This document shows positions 1 to 11,288 of a stretch of 44,731 nucleotides of DNA, piece after piece. Made by a program: the position numbers and the translations under genes. The notes under the pieces are model-generated. The model was not told where the DNA came from, ran no database searches, and was given only the letters and a program-made list of their open reading frames with translations. Position 1 is the stretch's first letter. Every line of letters begins with the position of its first letter. This stretch comes from Alistipes sp. (GTDB lineage Bacteria; Bacteroidota; Bacteroidia; Bacteroidales; Rikenellaceae): positions 1-44,731 of the forward strand of contig JAFLRT010000007.1 in the NCBI GenBank assembly GCA_022511295.1, in the 5' to 3' direction.

Positions 1-84
1 GTAATTTGAATGACTAATGTTCGCAACCGAAATACCTGTCGAGAATGTTGATATTGCAACAATTAAAACAAATAACTTTTTCAT
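1..84 (-). CDS. 5' end of a small exported protein, cut by the window edge
   Basis: Only the first 28 codons lie in the window. They begin MKKLFVLIVAIS and continue FSTGISVANISHSNY with no stop, which is a Sec-type signal peptide: two lysines, a hydrophobic stretch, then small residues around ISVA. A second in-frame ATG lies 10 codons upstream at position 114 and would add MIKLKKNLNK. I prefer 84 because the upstream bases are A-rich, as is common for Bacteroidetes starts, and because the result is a standard signal peptide. It lies downstream of the RNA and promoter described at 191-432 and may have its own promoter. The mature part is outside the window, so no function can be given. Short NVEALA-type Bacteroidales exported peptides begin in a similar way, but that link is only a guess. 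Confidence 0.55.
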   Translation of the reverse strand, partial: MKKLFVLIVAISTFSTGISVANISHSNY

Positions 85-190
85 TTTGTTTAAGTTTTTT
101 TTTAGTTTAATCATGTTTGTTTTGGATTTGTCCTTAAACATATTATAAATACACACAAAAAAAGAAAACGCGGACAAAACTTTGAATTCT

Positions 191-305
191 GCTGTTGAGG
201 TCTTAGACTACCTGTGGCACAGAATATCAAAGTAAGTCCACGCTATATGCGTGAACGTTACTCTCATTTCTTTTGCCACGATGAAAGTGTCTAAGTTCCA
301 ACAGC
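191..305 (-). ncRNA. Rod-shaped structured RNA, 6S-like (candidate)
   Basis: Five stems nest in order along one axis. GCTGTTG 191-197 pairs with 299-305, CTTAGAC 202-208 with 289-295, GTGGCA 214-219 with 274-279, AGTAA 231-235 with 258-262, and CACGC 239-243 with 249-253 closing a five-base loop. Between the third and fourth stems about 11 unpaired bases face each other (220-230 and 263-273), which makes a central bubble. A long hairpin with a large central bubble is the hallmark of 6S RNA, which mimics an open promoter and binds RNA polymerase; Bacteroidetes forms are known as 6S-Flavo. The - strand is preferred because a run of T (forward A 157-168) follows the hairpin on that side and a promoter lies upstream. 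Exact ends are unknown; a transcript of about 305 to 156 is plausible. There is no convincing reading frame inside (a 19-codon frame only). Confidence 0.58.
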
Positions 306-402
306 AAGAAACAAAAGCAAACGCTTCTTTTCAATATGTTAAAATGTGCGTATCCGTATACGCTAATGCTTCATAGGCAAATCATTTATTTGTTTAACAA
401 TA

Positions 403-432
403 CAAATATACACATTATTTACATTACTACAA
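403..432 (-). promoter_or_regulatory. Bacteroidetes-type promoter reading left
   Basis: Read on the - strand this is TTG (432-430), exactly 19 bases, then TATATTTG (410-403), a full match to the Bacteroidetes -33/-7 form. Transcription would start near 396 and run through the structured RNA toward the small exported protein. A weaker -7-like TGCTTTTG at 319-312 would start transcription almost exactly at the base of the RNA hairpin and is an alternative. Confidence 0.55.
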
Positions 433-575
433 CTTTTTCGATTAAAAAACAGAGAGTTGCAAATAAGTTTAACAATCTGTCTCCAAACATCGTTTGAAGC
501 CGCTTGCCCAGCCCCGACAACGACTCCGGCAGGACGACGTAATGATTATTTTTACCGATTTTGCAAAGTTTTTGC

Positions 576-583
576 TACATTTG
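576..583 (+). promoter_or_regulatory. Probable -7 element of the antiporter gene
   Basis: TACATTTG matches TAnnTTTG and lies 25 bases before the chosen start. The -33 region is only T-rich (548-553) with no clear TTG, so this call rests on the -7 box alone. Confidence 0.4.
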
Positions 584-608
584 CTGCGTTAAACAGAATA
601 ACAGAGAG

Positions 609-1913
609 ATGACACACCAAGTCCAAATATGGGCGCTTATTCCTTTCGTGCTGATGCTCGGAGGAATAGCCGTCTTCCCATTCATCATAAAGGAGTGGTG
701 GGAGAAAAACAGCAACAAACTGATTGTATCGCTTCTACTTGGTATTCCGGTAGCCGCCTACCTGTTCAAAATAGGGCTATGGGGTGATTTCGAAGAGCAG
801 ATGCTCTTTGAGTATATCCCCTTCATTATGCTCCTCGGTTCGCTGTTCGTCGTAACGGGAGGCCTGCACCAGACAGGCGACGTGGCTGCAAAACCCTGGA
901 TAAACACAATGATAATGGGTGCAGGATTTGCGGCAGCATCATTTATAGGCACAACCGGTGCCGCAATGCTGCTTATACGCTCACTGCTCGAAATAAACAA
1001 ACAACGCAAATACAAGGTACACACCGTACTGTTCTTTATAGCCATTGTGGCAAACTGCGGAGGCGTCCTCTCACCGCTCGGAGACCCGCCGCTATTCCTG
1101 CTCTATCTGAAAGGCGTCAAGTTCGCATGGTTCTTTACGCTCTTCAAGGAGTGGCTCTTTGTGGGCAGTGTGCTGCTGTTGCTCTACTTCATCGTCGATA
1201 TGGTATTATACTTCAAATACGAGCCGAAGGAGAATATCCATGCAGACAACACCGAGATAGAACCGATAAGGGTGAAAGGCAAGATAAACATCCTCTACCT
1301 TATAGCGATAATCGCCTCCGTAGCTTTTGTAAACGAGGAGTACATACCTGCCATGAGGGCGGATAACGCTCCTATATATATAAAGTATCTGCGTGAAATA
1401 ATACTCGCAGCAATAATAGCACTCTCGCTGCTGACAACAAAAAAAGGCGTCCGCAAGGACAACGGCTTTACATGGACACCCATAGTAGAGGTCGCAGTGC
1501 TGTTCATCGGTATCTTCGCTACGATGACCCCTGCACTGCTCTTCCTGAAAGAGAATGCCTCGATGCTCGGTTTCACGCACCCCTGGCAATTCTTCTACGG
1601 CACCGGTTCGCTCAGTTCAATACTCGACAACGCACCGACAGCAATGGCGTTCTACTCTATGGGGTCGGGTCTGCCGGCACCGGCAGGCATTGACCTCGTG
1701 GCCGGAGTAGAACCTGTAATTCTGCGCGCAATAGCCCTCGGAGCCGTATTCTTCGGCTCGATGACATATATCGGCAACGGACCCAACTTTATGGTCAAGT
1801 CCATCGCCGAAGAGCATGGAATAAAGATGCCGAGTTTCTTCGGTTATATATTCAAGTTCTCGCTCATAGTGCTGCTGCCCGTATATATCATCATGCAGTT
1901 GATTTTCCTTTAG
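609..1913 (+). CDS. nhaD: NhaD/ArsB-type sodium:proton antiporter
   Basis: A 434-residue inner-membrane protein of the ion transporter (CitMHS/NhaD) superfamily, almost entirely hydrophobic with about 11-13 membrane segments. The two half-domain signatures are visible: NCGGVLSPLGDPPLFLLYLK in the first half and DNAPTAM followed by GNGPNFMVK in the second, the re-entrant motifs that line the ion path in this superfamily. The expected role is export of sodium in exchange for protons. The start at 609 is preferred over an in-frame ATG at 561 because 561 lies upstream of the probable -7 element and would add a cysteine-rich, non-membrane stretch; a purine-rich ACAGAGAG precedes 609. It is monocistronic, ending in a strong hairpin terminator. 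Sodium handling fits the sodium-pumping decarboxylase and Rnf genes elsewhere in the window. The substrate is assigned by family; a dicarboxylate transporter is possible. Confidence 0.85.
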   Translation: MTHQVQIWALIPFVLMLGGIAVFPFIIKEWWEKNSNKLIVSLLLGIPVAAYLFKIGLWGDFEEQMLFEYIPFIMLLGSLFVVTGGLHQTGDVAAKPWINTMIMGAGFAAASFIGTTGAAMLLIRSLLEINKQRKYKVHTVLFFIAIVANCGGVLSPLGDPPLFLLYLKGVKFAWFFTLFKEWLFVGSVLLLLYFIVDMVLYFKYEPKENIHADNTEIEPIRVKGKINILYLIAIIASVAFVNEEYIPAMRADNAPIYIKYLREIILAAIIALSLLTTKKGVRKDNGFTWTPIVEVAVLFIGIFATMTPALLFLKENASMLGFTHPWQFFYGTGSLSSILDNAPTAMAFYSMGSGLPAPAGIDLVAGVEPVILRAIALGAVFFGSMTYIGNGPNFMVKSIAEEHGIKMPSFFGYIFKFSLIVLLPVYIIMQLIFL

Positions 1914-1931
1914 CAGCGGTATCGGTACGCC

Positions 1932-1961
1932 AAACGACCTTCGTGCGAAGGTCGTTTTTTT
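1932..1961 (+). terminator. Intrinsic terminator of the antiporter gene
   Basis: A 12-base-pair stem AAACGACCTTCG (1932-1943) / CGAAGGTCGTTT (1946-1957) with a TG loop runs into seven T (1955-1961). Confidence 0.85.
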
Positions 1962-1969
1962 GTGCGCGA

Positions 1970-1986
1970 TTGGCACACCCTTTGCC
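1970..1986 (+). promoter_or_regulatory. Sigma-54 (RpoN) -24/-12 promoter for hsp20
   Basis: TTGGCACACCCTTTGCC has the GG of the -24 element (1972-1973) and the GC of the -12 element (1984-1985) with exactly ten bases between them, the invariant sigma-54 spacing, and fits the TTGGCAC...TTGC consensus. The transcript would start near 1997, 37 bases before the hsp20 start. No vegetative TAnnTTTG box is seen between the terminator and the gene. An activator site would be expected upstream; none was recognised. Confidence 0.7.
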
Positions 1987-2033
1987 ATCCTTGATGCGTT
2001 ACACAATAAAAAACAATTTAAGGAGAAAAATTT

Positions 2034-2567
2034 ATGGTACCTGTAATCCGCAATCGCAACTGGCTGCCCAACTGGCTCGAAGATTTCTTCGGCGACGATT
2101 GGACAATGAGCCGCACAAATCAATTCGCCTCGCCTTCGGTAAACATTATCGAGAAAGAGAAGTGTTTCTGCATCGAGGTAGCAGCACCGGGCATGACGAA
2201 AGACGACTTCCGTGTGAGTGTCAATGAGGGTAACGAACTGATAGTTTCGCTCGAAAAGTACACCGAGAACAATTCGCAGCCCTACAACAGCACCTCGGAC
2301 AATGAGCAAAACAAAGAGCGCAAACACAAGCGCGAAAACGAGAGAGATGACAAAACCGGCAGCGAAATCACAAGCAGCGAGGATAAAAAGACCTATCTGC
2401 GCCGCGAGTTCTCCTACGGTTCTTTCCGCCGCAGTTTCATCCTGCCCGAGAATATCGACAAGACCAAAATCTCGGCTACAATGAAGAACGGCGTGCTGAC
2501 GATAGACCTTCCCAAGCGTGAGGAGGAGAAGGCTGCTCAAGAGACGAGAGAGATAACCATCGGATAA
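2034..2567 (+). CDS. hsp20: Hsp20/alpha-crystallin family small heat-shock protein
   Basis: A 177-residue ATP-independent holdase that binds unfolding proteins in the cytoplasm. The start is fixed by AAGGAGAAAAATTT just upstream. The alpha-crystallin domain begins near residue 34 (SVNIIEKEKCFCIEVAAPGM) and closes with the family signature A...KNGVLTIDLPK at residues 148-161. Between LIVSLEK (69-75) and TYLRREFSYGSFRRSFILPE there is a very polar segment, residues 76-119, rich in N, D, E, K, R and S. It makes this protein about 30 residues longer than the usual 140-150 of the family. The segment lies at the loop that swaps between partners in bacterial Hsp20 dimers and is probably disordered. 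The gene stands alone between two strong terminators and behind the sigma-54 site. Confidence 0.92.
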   Translation: MVPVIRNRNWLPNWLEDFFGDDWTMSRTNQFASPSVNIIEKEKCFCIEVAAPGMTKDDFRVSVNEGNELIVSLEKYTENNSQPYNSTSDNEQNKERKHKRENERDDKTGSEITSSEDKKTYLRREFSYGSFRRSFILPENIDKTKISATMKNGVLTIDLPKREEEKAAQETREITIG

Positions 2568-2596
2568 TATTTTCCCGTATCTTACGTTTTCAGTAT

Positions 2597-2627
2597 CGGG
2601 TCGCAATAATTTGCGACCCGTTTTTTT
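2597..2627 (+). terminator. Intrinsic terminator of hsp20
   Basis: A ten-base-pair perfect stem CGGGTCGCAA (2597-2606) / TTGCGACCCG (2611-2620) with loop TAAT is followed by seven T. Confidence 0.88.
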
Positions 2628-2656
2628 ACGTCGTTCCAAAATTCAAAAAATAAGAT

Positions 2657-2664
2657 TAAATTTG
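2657..2664 (+). promoter_or_regulatory. -7 element of the GH2-GH95 operon
   Basis: TAAATTTG matches TAnnTTTG and would start a transcript near 2671, 15 bases before the GH2 start. The -33 element is weak (TTC at 2634-2636, 20 bases upstream). Confidence 0.5.
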
Positions 2665-2667
2665 TAG

Positions 2668-5994
<3,327 letters not shown>

Positions 5995-6008
5995 GACCAC
6001 ACGGATAT

Positions 6009-8420
6009 ATGAACCATAAGTTATTGACATTTACCGCCTCGCTGTTACTTGCAGCAGGATACGCCGGCACAGCCGAAGCACAGCCGCTTAAAATATTGTT
6101 CGACACGCCCGTAGCGTTGCAAGAAAACGGCATAGGCGATGCGTGGGAATCACAGACACTGCCATTGGGCAACGGCCACCTCGGTATAAACGTAGCCGGC
6201 ACGATAGATACCGAATATATAACATTCAATGAGAAGAGCCTGTGGCGCGGCGGTCCGGCAGCAGCCGAGAGGCCCGAGCAATACTGGGATGCCAACAAGC
6301 ACTCGGCACATCTGCTCGACAGCATACGCAACTCTTACCTTGAGGATGGGGGCAGAGTTGCATCGGAGTTGGTAACAGACAACTTCAACGGCACGATACC
6401 ATACTATCCAGACAATGGAGAGCCTCTCATCTTCGGCAGTTACACATCGGCAGGCAGGTTCCTTATATCGACGGGACTTGACGGTGAGGGTGTAAGCAAC
6501 TACCGCCGCGAACTGAATCTGAATGATGCCTGTGCAGAGGTGTCATTCGACAAAGATGGCGTACACTTTTGTCGGGAATACTTCGTATCCTACCCCTCCA
6601 ATACGGTTGTGATGCGCTTCACGGCAGACAGAAAAAAATCACAGAATCTGACGTTCTGTTACCTTCCGAATCCCGAATCGACAGGTGAGATGAGCGCCGA
6701 GGGCAAAAACGGACTTGTTTGGCGAGCGCATCTCGACAATAACGGGATGGAGTACGTTGTCCGCATACGCGCGCGCGTCAAGGGCGGGAAAATAGATAAC
6801 AGCAACGGACAGTTGCATATAATCGGCGCCAACGAGGTTCTGTTTACAATCACGGCCGACACGGATTATATACCGGCTGTCAATCCCGATATACACGACG
6901 CAAAAGCCTATGTCGGTGTCAATCCCGACGCAACCACAAGACTCCGGGCAGACAAGGCCTCGCGTATGAGTTACAAAAACCTTCTGGCACAGCACAAGGC
7001 CGACTACCACGCTCTTTTCGACCGCGTAGAGTTGTCGCTGAACCCTTCGGTCGCAGCGGATGATGATATTCCCACGCCGCAGCGCCTGCAACGCTATCGC
7101 AATGGAGAGAAAGATTTCTATCTTGAGCAACTCTATTATCAGTACGGTCGCTATCTGCTTATAGCCTCCTCGCGTGAGGGTAATCTGCCGGCAAACCTTC
7201 AGGGTATATGGAGCGAGGGCATAGATGCACCCTGGCACGGCGATTATCACAACAATATCAATTTGCAGATGAACTACTGGCCCGCATGCCCCGCAAATCT
7301 GGCCGAATGCGAAGGTCCTCTGTTCGATTTCATATACACGCAGATAGTACCTGGAGAACGCACGGCGAAGGAGTATTTCAATGCTCGCGGCTGGACAGCC
7401 TGGACTATGAGCAACGCCTTCGGTTTCACCTCGCCCGTAACAAGCAAGGATATGTCGTGGAATCTGGGACACATGGCCGGTCCCTGGCTTGCTACAATGC
7501 TGTGGGACTATTATGACTATACGCGCGATATAGATTTCCTGCGCGAGAAGGCCTACCCTGTACTGCGCGGTGCCGCCTTGTTCGCCGCTGACTGCATGTG
7601 GCACAAGAGCGACGGCTCCTACACCGCTGCACCATCGACCTCACCCGAACACGGACCCATAAGCGAGGGTGCTACATTCGCCCATGCCGTGATACGCGAG
7701 ACACTCACAGACGCTATTGCCGCAGCCGAGATTCTCGGCACGGATGAGGAACTTCGCAACGAGTGGCAGCAGGTTCTTGACAATATAGTTCCTTATAAGA
7801 TAGGGCGCTACGGTCAACTTATGGAGTGGGCGGACGATATAGATGACCCCGAAGACCACCACCGCCATGTGAATCACCTCTTCGGTCTGCATCCGGGGCG
7901 AACCATATCGCCTCTCACGACACCCGAACTCTCGGAGGCGGCAAAGGTTGTGCTTAATCATCGCGGCGACGGAGCAACGGGCTGGAGTATGGGTTGGAAA
8001 CTCAATCAGTGGGCGCGTCTGCACGACGGAAACCGCGCCTACTCGCTTTACGGCAATCTGCTCAAGGACGGCACGCTCGACAATCTGTGGGATACGCATC
8101 CGCCATTCCAGATAGACGGCAATTTCGGCGGCACTGCCGGTATTACCGAGATGCTTATGCAGAGCCACACGGGATATATTCATCTGCTGCCGGCCCTGCC
8201 CGACGCATGGTCCGATGGCAGCATCAAGGGTCTGCGCGCACGAGGCGCATTTGAGACGGATATATATTGGTCGGACGGCAAACTGACAAAGGTCGTGGTA
8301 TACTCGCACGCAGGCGGAGAGTGCAAACTCCTCTACAACGGGCAGACGACAACGCTTAACACCGTCAAAGGCGGCAAATATACGTTGCTCGGCACCGACG
8401 ACGGTCTCAAACTCAAATAA
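6009..8420 (+). CDS. Exported GH95 alpha-L-fucosidase
   Basis: An 803-residue enzyme of family GH95, whose founding members are inverting 1,2-alpha-L-fucosidases acting on H-antigen and milk-oligosaccharide ends (some members cleave galactose instead). A signal peptide (about 1-24, AGTAEAQ) precedes the N-terminal beta domain (DAWESQTLPLGNGHLG, NEKSLWRGGP) and an alpha/alpha barrel. Residues matching the AfcA active site are present: Asn416 and Asn418 in HNNINLQMNYW, Glu547 in STSPEHGP, and Asp703 in FQIDGNFGG. The ATG at 6009 is chosen because it gives the signal peptide; an earlier in-frame ATG at 5928 lies inside the GH2 gene. It shares the GH2 operon and ends at the large palindrome at 8421. 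Removal of alpha-1,2-fucose would expose galactose for the GH2 enzyme. Confidence 0.93.
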   Translation: MNHKLLTFTASLLLAAGYAGTAEAQPLKILFDTPVALQENGIGDAWESQTLPLGNGHLGINVAGTIDTEYITFNEKSLWRGGPAAAERPEQYWDANKHSAHLLDSIRNSYLEDGGRVASELVTDNFNGTIPYYPDNGEPLIFGSYTSAGRFLISTGLDGEGVSNYRRELNLNDACAEVSFDKDGVHFCREYFVSYPSNTVVMRFTADRKKSQNLTFCYLPNPESTGEMSAEGKNGLVWRAHLDNNGMEYVVRIRARVKGGKIDNSNGQLHIIGANEVLFTITADTDYIPAVNPDIHDAKAYVGVNPDATTRLRADKASRMSYKNLLAQHKADYHALFDRVELSLNPSVAADDDIPTPQRLQRYRNGEKDFYLEQLYYQYGRYLLIASSREGNLPANLQGIWSEGIDAPWHGDYHNNINLQMNYWPACPANLAECEGPLFDFIYTQIVPGERTAKEYFNARGWTAWTMSNAFGFTSPVTSKDMSWNLGHMAGPWLATMLWDYYDYTRDIDFLREKAYPVLRGAALFAADCMWHKSDGSYTAAPSTSPEHGPISEGATFAHAVIRETLTDAIAAAEILGTDEELRNEWQQVLDNIVPYKIGRYGQLMEWADDIDDPEDHHRHVNHLFGLHPGRTISPLTTPELSEAAKVVLNHRGDGATGWSMGWKLNQWARLHDGNRAYSLYGNLLKDGTLDNLWDTHPPFQIDGNFGGTAGITEMLMQSHTGYIHLLPALPDAWSDGSIKGLRARGAFETDIYWSDGKLTKVVVYSHAGGECKLLYNGQTTTLNTVKGGKYTLLGTDDGLKLK

Positions 8421-8467
8421 TACGTCAAGAGGGTCGCAAACACTGTGTTTGCGACCCTCTTGACGTA
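8421..8467. terminator. Shared two-way terminator palindrome
   Basis: A perfect 22-base-pair inverted repeat (8421-8442 against 8446-8467) with a three-base loop lies between two converging operons, starting right after the GH95 stop codon. There is no long T run on either side, so it may act by its very stable stem and serve both directions. Confidence 0.75.
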
Positions 8468-8483
8468 TGGATAATCCGGAGCG

Positions 8484-10574
8484 TTACTCTACTCCTACCC
8501 CGATACGGAATGTAGATGCCGGAAGTTCATCTCCATTTACTAAATTGGCCGTCGTATATGGCTGCCAGCCATATCTTACCGAACGCGGCTGCTCAACCTC
8601 GGCGCAACGCAGACGCAGAGTGCCGTTACACTCAACTACGGCCTCAGCGGCAAACCACTCATCACCGCCTGCCGAAACCTCAAAGGTGCGCAGTGCCTCA
8701 CCGTCGGAACTGTGAAGCATATCACCGCAGCAGAATGTCAGCACGACATCACCATCATCACTCTCGGCAGAGATACACTGCGGACCCGATGCGACGATAT
8801 CAAAACCATATACATCCCTCAAAGCAAGGCGTGCCAAACGCTCTCCCACGACCTTTTTGCGTCGCGGATGCACATCCCATTGCTCACCGACGTCGCTGCA
8901 AACAGCCATATCGCAATGCTCTATCTCTCCGGCAAGACGGCGCTGACTGTCGCGGAAGGCGGGCCAGGTAGGACGCTCGATAGACGATAACTGAACAAAG
9001 AGGAAAGGCATATCAGGATTGCGGAATGTCTCGCGCCAACTATTGACCAGCAGCGGGAAGAGTCGCTCGTGTCCCTCTATATCGTGGGCATTGGACTCGC
9101 CCTGATACCATATCGCACCCCTAATCGTAAAGTCCGCGAGCGGCAGTATACCCGCCTCATGCAGATAGCAGGCATCATAGGTGTATCTCTGCTGCGGGTT
9201 GGTCGAAGCCGATGTATTTACCTTGCGGCGAGAGCGGCACCAATCATGTATAAGTTCATTATCATCCATATTTCGCATGATGTCGGAGAACTCTTTCTCA
9301 AGCACCCTGCGCGACACCCATGCCTCGGCAGGCGAGCCGCCGACGGCATTGTTTATAAGCCCCACAGGGACGCGAAGAGTGTCGGCAAGCATACGTCCGA
9401 AGGCGAATCCTACGGCGGAGAACTCCCTTGCCGCCTCGGGCGTACACTCGTTCCACCTTGCAGGAAGATAGTATTTCAGACGATTCACGGAGTCGAGGTC
9501 GGCCTGCAACCACGCACTGTTGTTTGTATGGCAACGCAGCTTCATATCGAAGAGACGTACAGACGGGTTGCCGGCAGCATACTCCATCTGTGCGGCGCAC
9601 TCGCTCTCCTCGGTTTGGCACAGTTGGAACTCCATATTGGACTGTCCCGAGCAGAGCCACACCTCTCCTACAAGAACATTATCGAAATTGAGTTTGCGAT
9701 TGCGCGTTGATACGGTGAGCCTTGCAGGCTCAAACGACGGAGCAAGGGGGTCGAGTATTACTTCCCACTCTCCGTCGGACTGTGCAACGGTCTTGCGGCG
9801 CTGCTTGCCGAAACGAACCTTTACCTTCTCGCCGGCATCGGCCGTACCTGCTATGCGCAGCGGCGTGCCGTGCTGCAAAACCATATTGTCGGAGTAGAGT
9901 TCGCCCATTTGCAAACCTCCGTAGTTGCCCGTCAAAGCCGAATATACCGTCTGAGCAAGTATCTGCGCACCCTCGGCGTCGGGATGCAGCGAGTCGGGCA
10001 GCAGGTCGGGACGATGATACAGAGGCTCCTGCAAGTCTATAAGATGAAGACCCGTCCGGCGCGCCACCTCTTCTATCTTTGTCTGCTCCTCACGATACCA
10101 TTCGCGCGTACCGGTCTCGAAGCGGTGGTGGTTGTGGAATATGGGAGTCATCCGGCAGATATATATCTCGCACTTTGGATTGACACTGCGGAAATCATCT
10201 ATAAGAGCCAGATAGTCATCTACAAACTCGTCGGCATAATTGGGCCAGTTGCGCGGGTCGGTATCGTTAAGTCCCAGGTGGATTATAACGATATCGGCGG
10301 CGAACTCCATTGCCTGTGCATACTCCTCGCACTCGATATATGGTCTGTGTCCGTGTCTGAGAAGCGTGGTACCGCTGTGTCCGAAATTGCGTACATCGTA
10401 TCCCTCGCCCAACATCTGTTGCAGGCGCACAGGATAGCAGTTATTCTCGCGGTCTTCGATAAGCATACCGAAGGTTACGCTGTCGCCCACGCAGGCTACG
10501 CGTATAATGCGCGGCGAAGCGATAGTCGAAACAGCCGCAAAAAGAAGAAATACGAATGATACAACTCTCTTCAT
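8484..10574 (-). CDS. Two-domain esterase: SGNH hydrolase fused to sialate O-acetylesterase
   Basis: A 696-residue exported protein with two esterase domains. After a signal peptide (about 1-20) comes an SGNH/GDSL domain (about 23-213) with GDS at 30-32 (Ser32), an Asn in GLND near 103 and the DSLHP block with Asp194 and His197. From about 222 to the end is a sialate O-acetylesterase (SASA) domain: MGELYSDNMVLQ, the nucleophile Ser312 in GQSNMEF, GLINNAVGGSPAEAW and WYQGESNAHD. The likely job is removing O-acetyl groups from sialic acids or other sugars so that sialidase can act; this is inferred from the family and from the sialidase two genes upstream. The ATG at 10574 is used; a GTG two codons earlier is possible. 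It is the last gene of the sulfatase-sialidase operon, 27 bases after the second esterase gene. Confidence 0.88.
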   Translation of the reverse strand: MKRVVSFVFLLFAAVSTIASPRIIRVACVGDSVTFGMLIEDRENNCYPVRLQQMLGEGYDVRNFGHSGTTLLRHGHRPYIECEEYAQAMEFAADIVIIHLGLNDTDPRNWPNYADEFVDDYLALIDDFRSVNPKCEIYICRMTPIFHNHHRFETGTREWYREEQTKIEEVARRTGLHLIDLQEPLYHRPDLLPDSLHPDAEGAQILAQTVYSALTGNYGGLQMGELYSDNMVLQHGTPLRIAGTADAGEKVKVRFGKQRRKTVAQSDGEWEVILDPLAPSFEPARLTVSTRNRKLNFDNVLVGEVWLCSGQSNMEFQLCQTEESECAAQMEYAAGNPSVRLFDMKLRCHTNNSAWLQADLDSVNRLKYYLPARWNECTPEAAREFSAVGFAFGRMLADTLRVPVGLINNAVGGSPAEAWVSRRVLEKEFSDIMRNMDDNELIHDWCRSRRKVNTSASTNPQQRYTYDACYLHEAGILPLADFTIRGAIWYQGESNAHDIEGHERLFPLLVNSWRETFRNPDMPFLFVQLSSIERPTWPAFRDSQRRLAGEIEHCDMAVCSDVGEQWDVHPRRKKVVGERLARLALRDVYGFDIVASGPQCISAESDDGDVVLTFCCGDMLHSSDGEALRTFEVSAGGDEWFAAEAVVECNGTLRLRCAEVEQPRSVRYGWQPYTTANLVNGDELPASTFRIGVGVE

Positions 10575-10601
10575 AACCACTCTCTTGATAATTTTCCCCG
10601 A

Positions 10602-11288
10602 TTAGCGATGTTTTGTCTTCTTACAGCCGCGCACCTTCCCGCATACATAAGGCTTCACGATATCGCGCCAAATGATATAACCCTTGCCGGTAAGATGCAG
10701 ACCATCGTTGGAGTACTCCGTACTCAGTTTGCCTTCGCTGTCGGCAAAGGGCGTATGGAGGTCTATATAGGTGCATCCCCTCTGCTCGCAAAGCGTCTTC
10801 AGACGGCTGTTAACCTCCACTATTTCGGGGCCTTTGCAGGTGTGGCCCGCAAATCGTCCGTAACAGTCGTTGACCGGCAGCACGCTCTGCACATAGAGCC
10901 TTGTCTCTGGACTTTCGCTCTGTACTCGCTCCACGATGGCGGTAATATTCGACACTATCTGCTCCACCGTATATCCCTGCGAGAGGTCATTGGTGCCTAT
11001 CATCAAAAAAATCTTGGCCGGATGTCCGTTCACGACTGCATCTATACGGTCGAGAACACCCTGCGCGGTGTCGCCGCTGATACCGCGATTCTTGACGCGC
11101 GCATCACCGAACAACTCGCTCCACTCGCAGCCGTTTGTTATGCTGTTGCCCAAAAAGACGATATCTTTGCTGCTCGTACCAAGTTCCTCGAAGAGGGTTG
11201 CGCGCTGATACCAGAATGTCGAGTACTGCTGCGCGTGCATAACACCGCAGGCAATAATAAGAATGGCTGTTAAAATAATCTTTTTCAT
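10602..11288 (-). CDS. Exported SGNH/GDSL acylhydrolase
   Basis: A 228-residue single-domain SGNH esterase with a signal peptide (about 1-19, GVMHAQ). Block I is FLGNSITNG with the nucleophile Ser49, block II is RGISGDT around residue 70, block III is MIGTNDLSQG, and block V is DGLHLTGKGY with the Asp/His pair. It is closest in kind to the acetylesterases of Bacteroidales that act on O-acetylated sugars; the substrate cannot be read from sequence. Its start overlaps the end of the sialidase gene by four bases (ATGA), so the two are translationally coupled, which supports a role in removing sialic acid O-acetyl groups. A second SGNH domain lies in the next gene. Confidence 0.88.
   Translation of the reverse strand: MKKIILTAILIIACGVMHAQQYSTFWYQRATLFEELGTSSKDIVFLGNSITNGCEWSELFGDARVKNRGISGDTAQGVLDRIDAVVNGHPAKIFLMIGTNDLSQGYTVEQIVSNITAIVERVQSESPETRLYVQSVLPVNDCYGRFAGHTCKGPEIVEVNSRLKTLCEQRGCTYIDLHTPFADSEGKLSTEYSNDGLHLTGKGYIIWRDIVKPYVCGKVRGCKKTKHR

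Noticed and set aside
348..363. Small hairpin GCGTAT/ATACGC between the promoter and the structured RNA
   Set aside because: It is real as an inverted repeat but short and followed by no T run; it is not called a terminator.
1617..2639. A 340-codon open frame on the - strand across the antiporter end and hsp20
   Set aside because: It is antisense to two clear genes and to both terminators and has no family resemblance.
9069..9710. Open frames on the + strand opposite the SGNH-SASA gene
   Set aside because: They are shadow frames; the opposite strand carries GQSNMEF and YQGESN in the right order.
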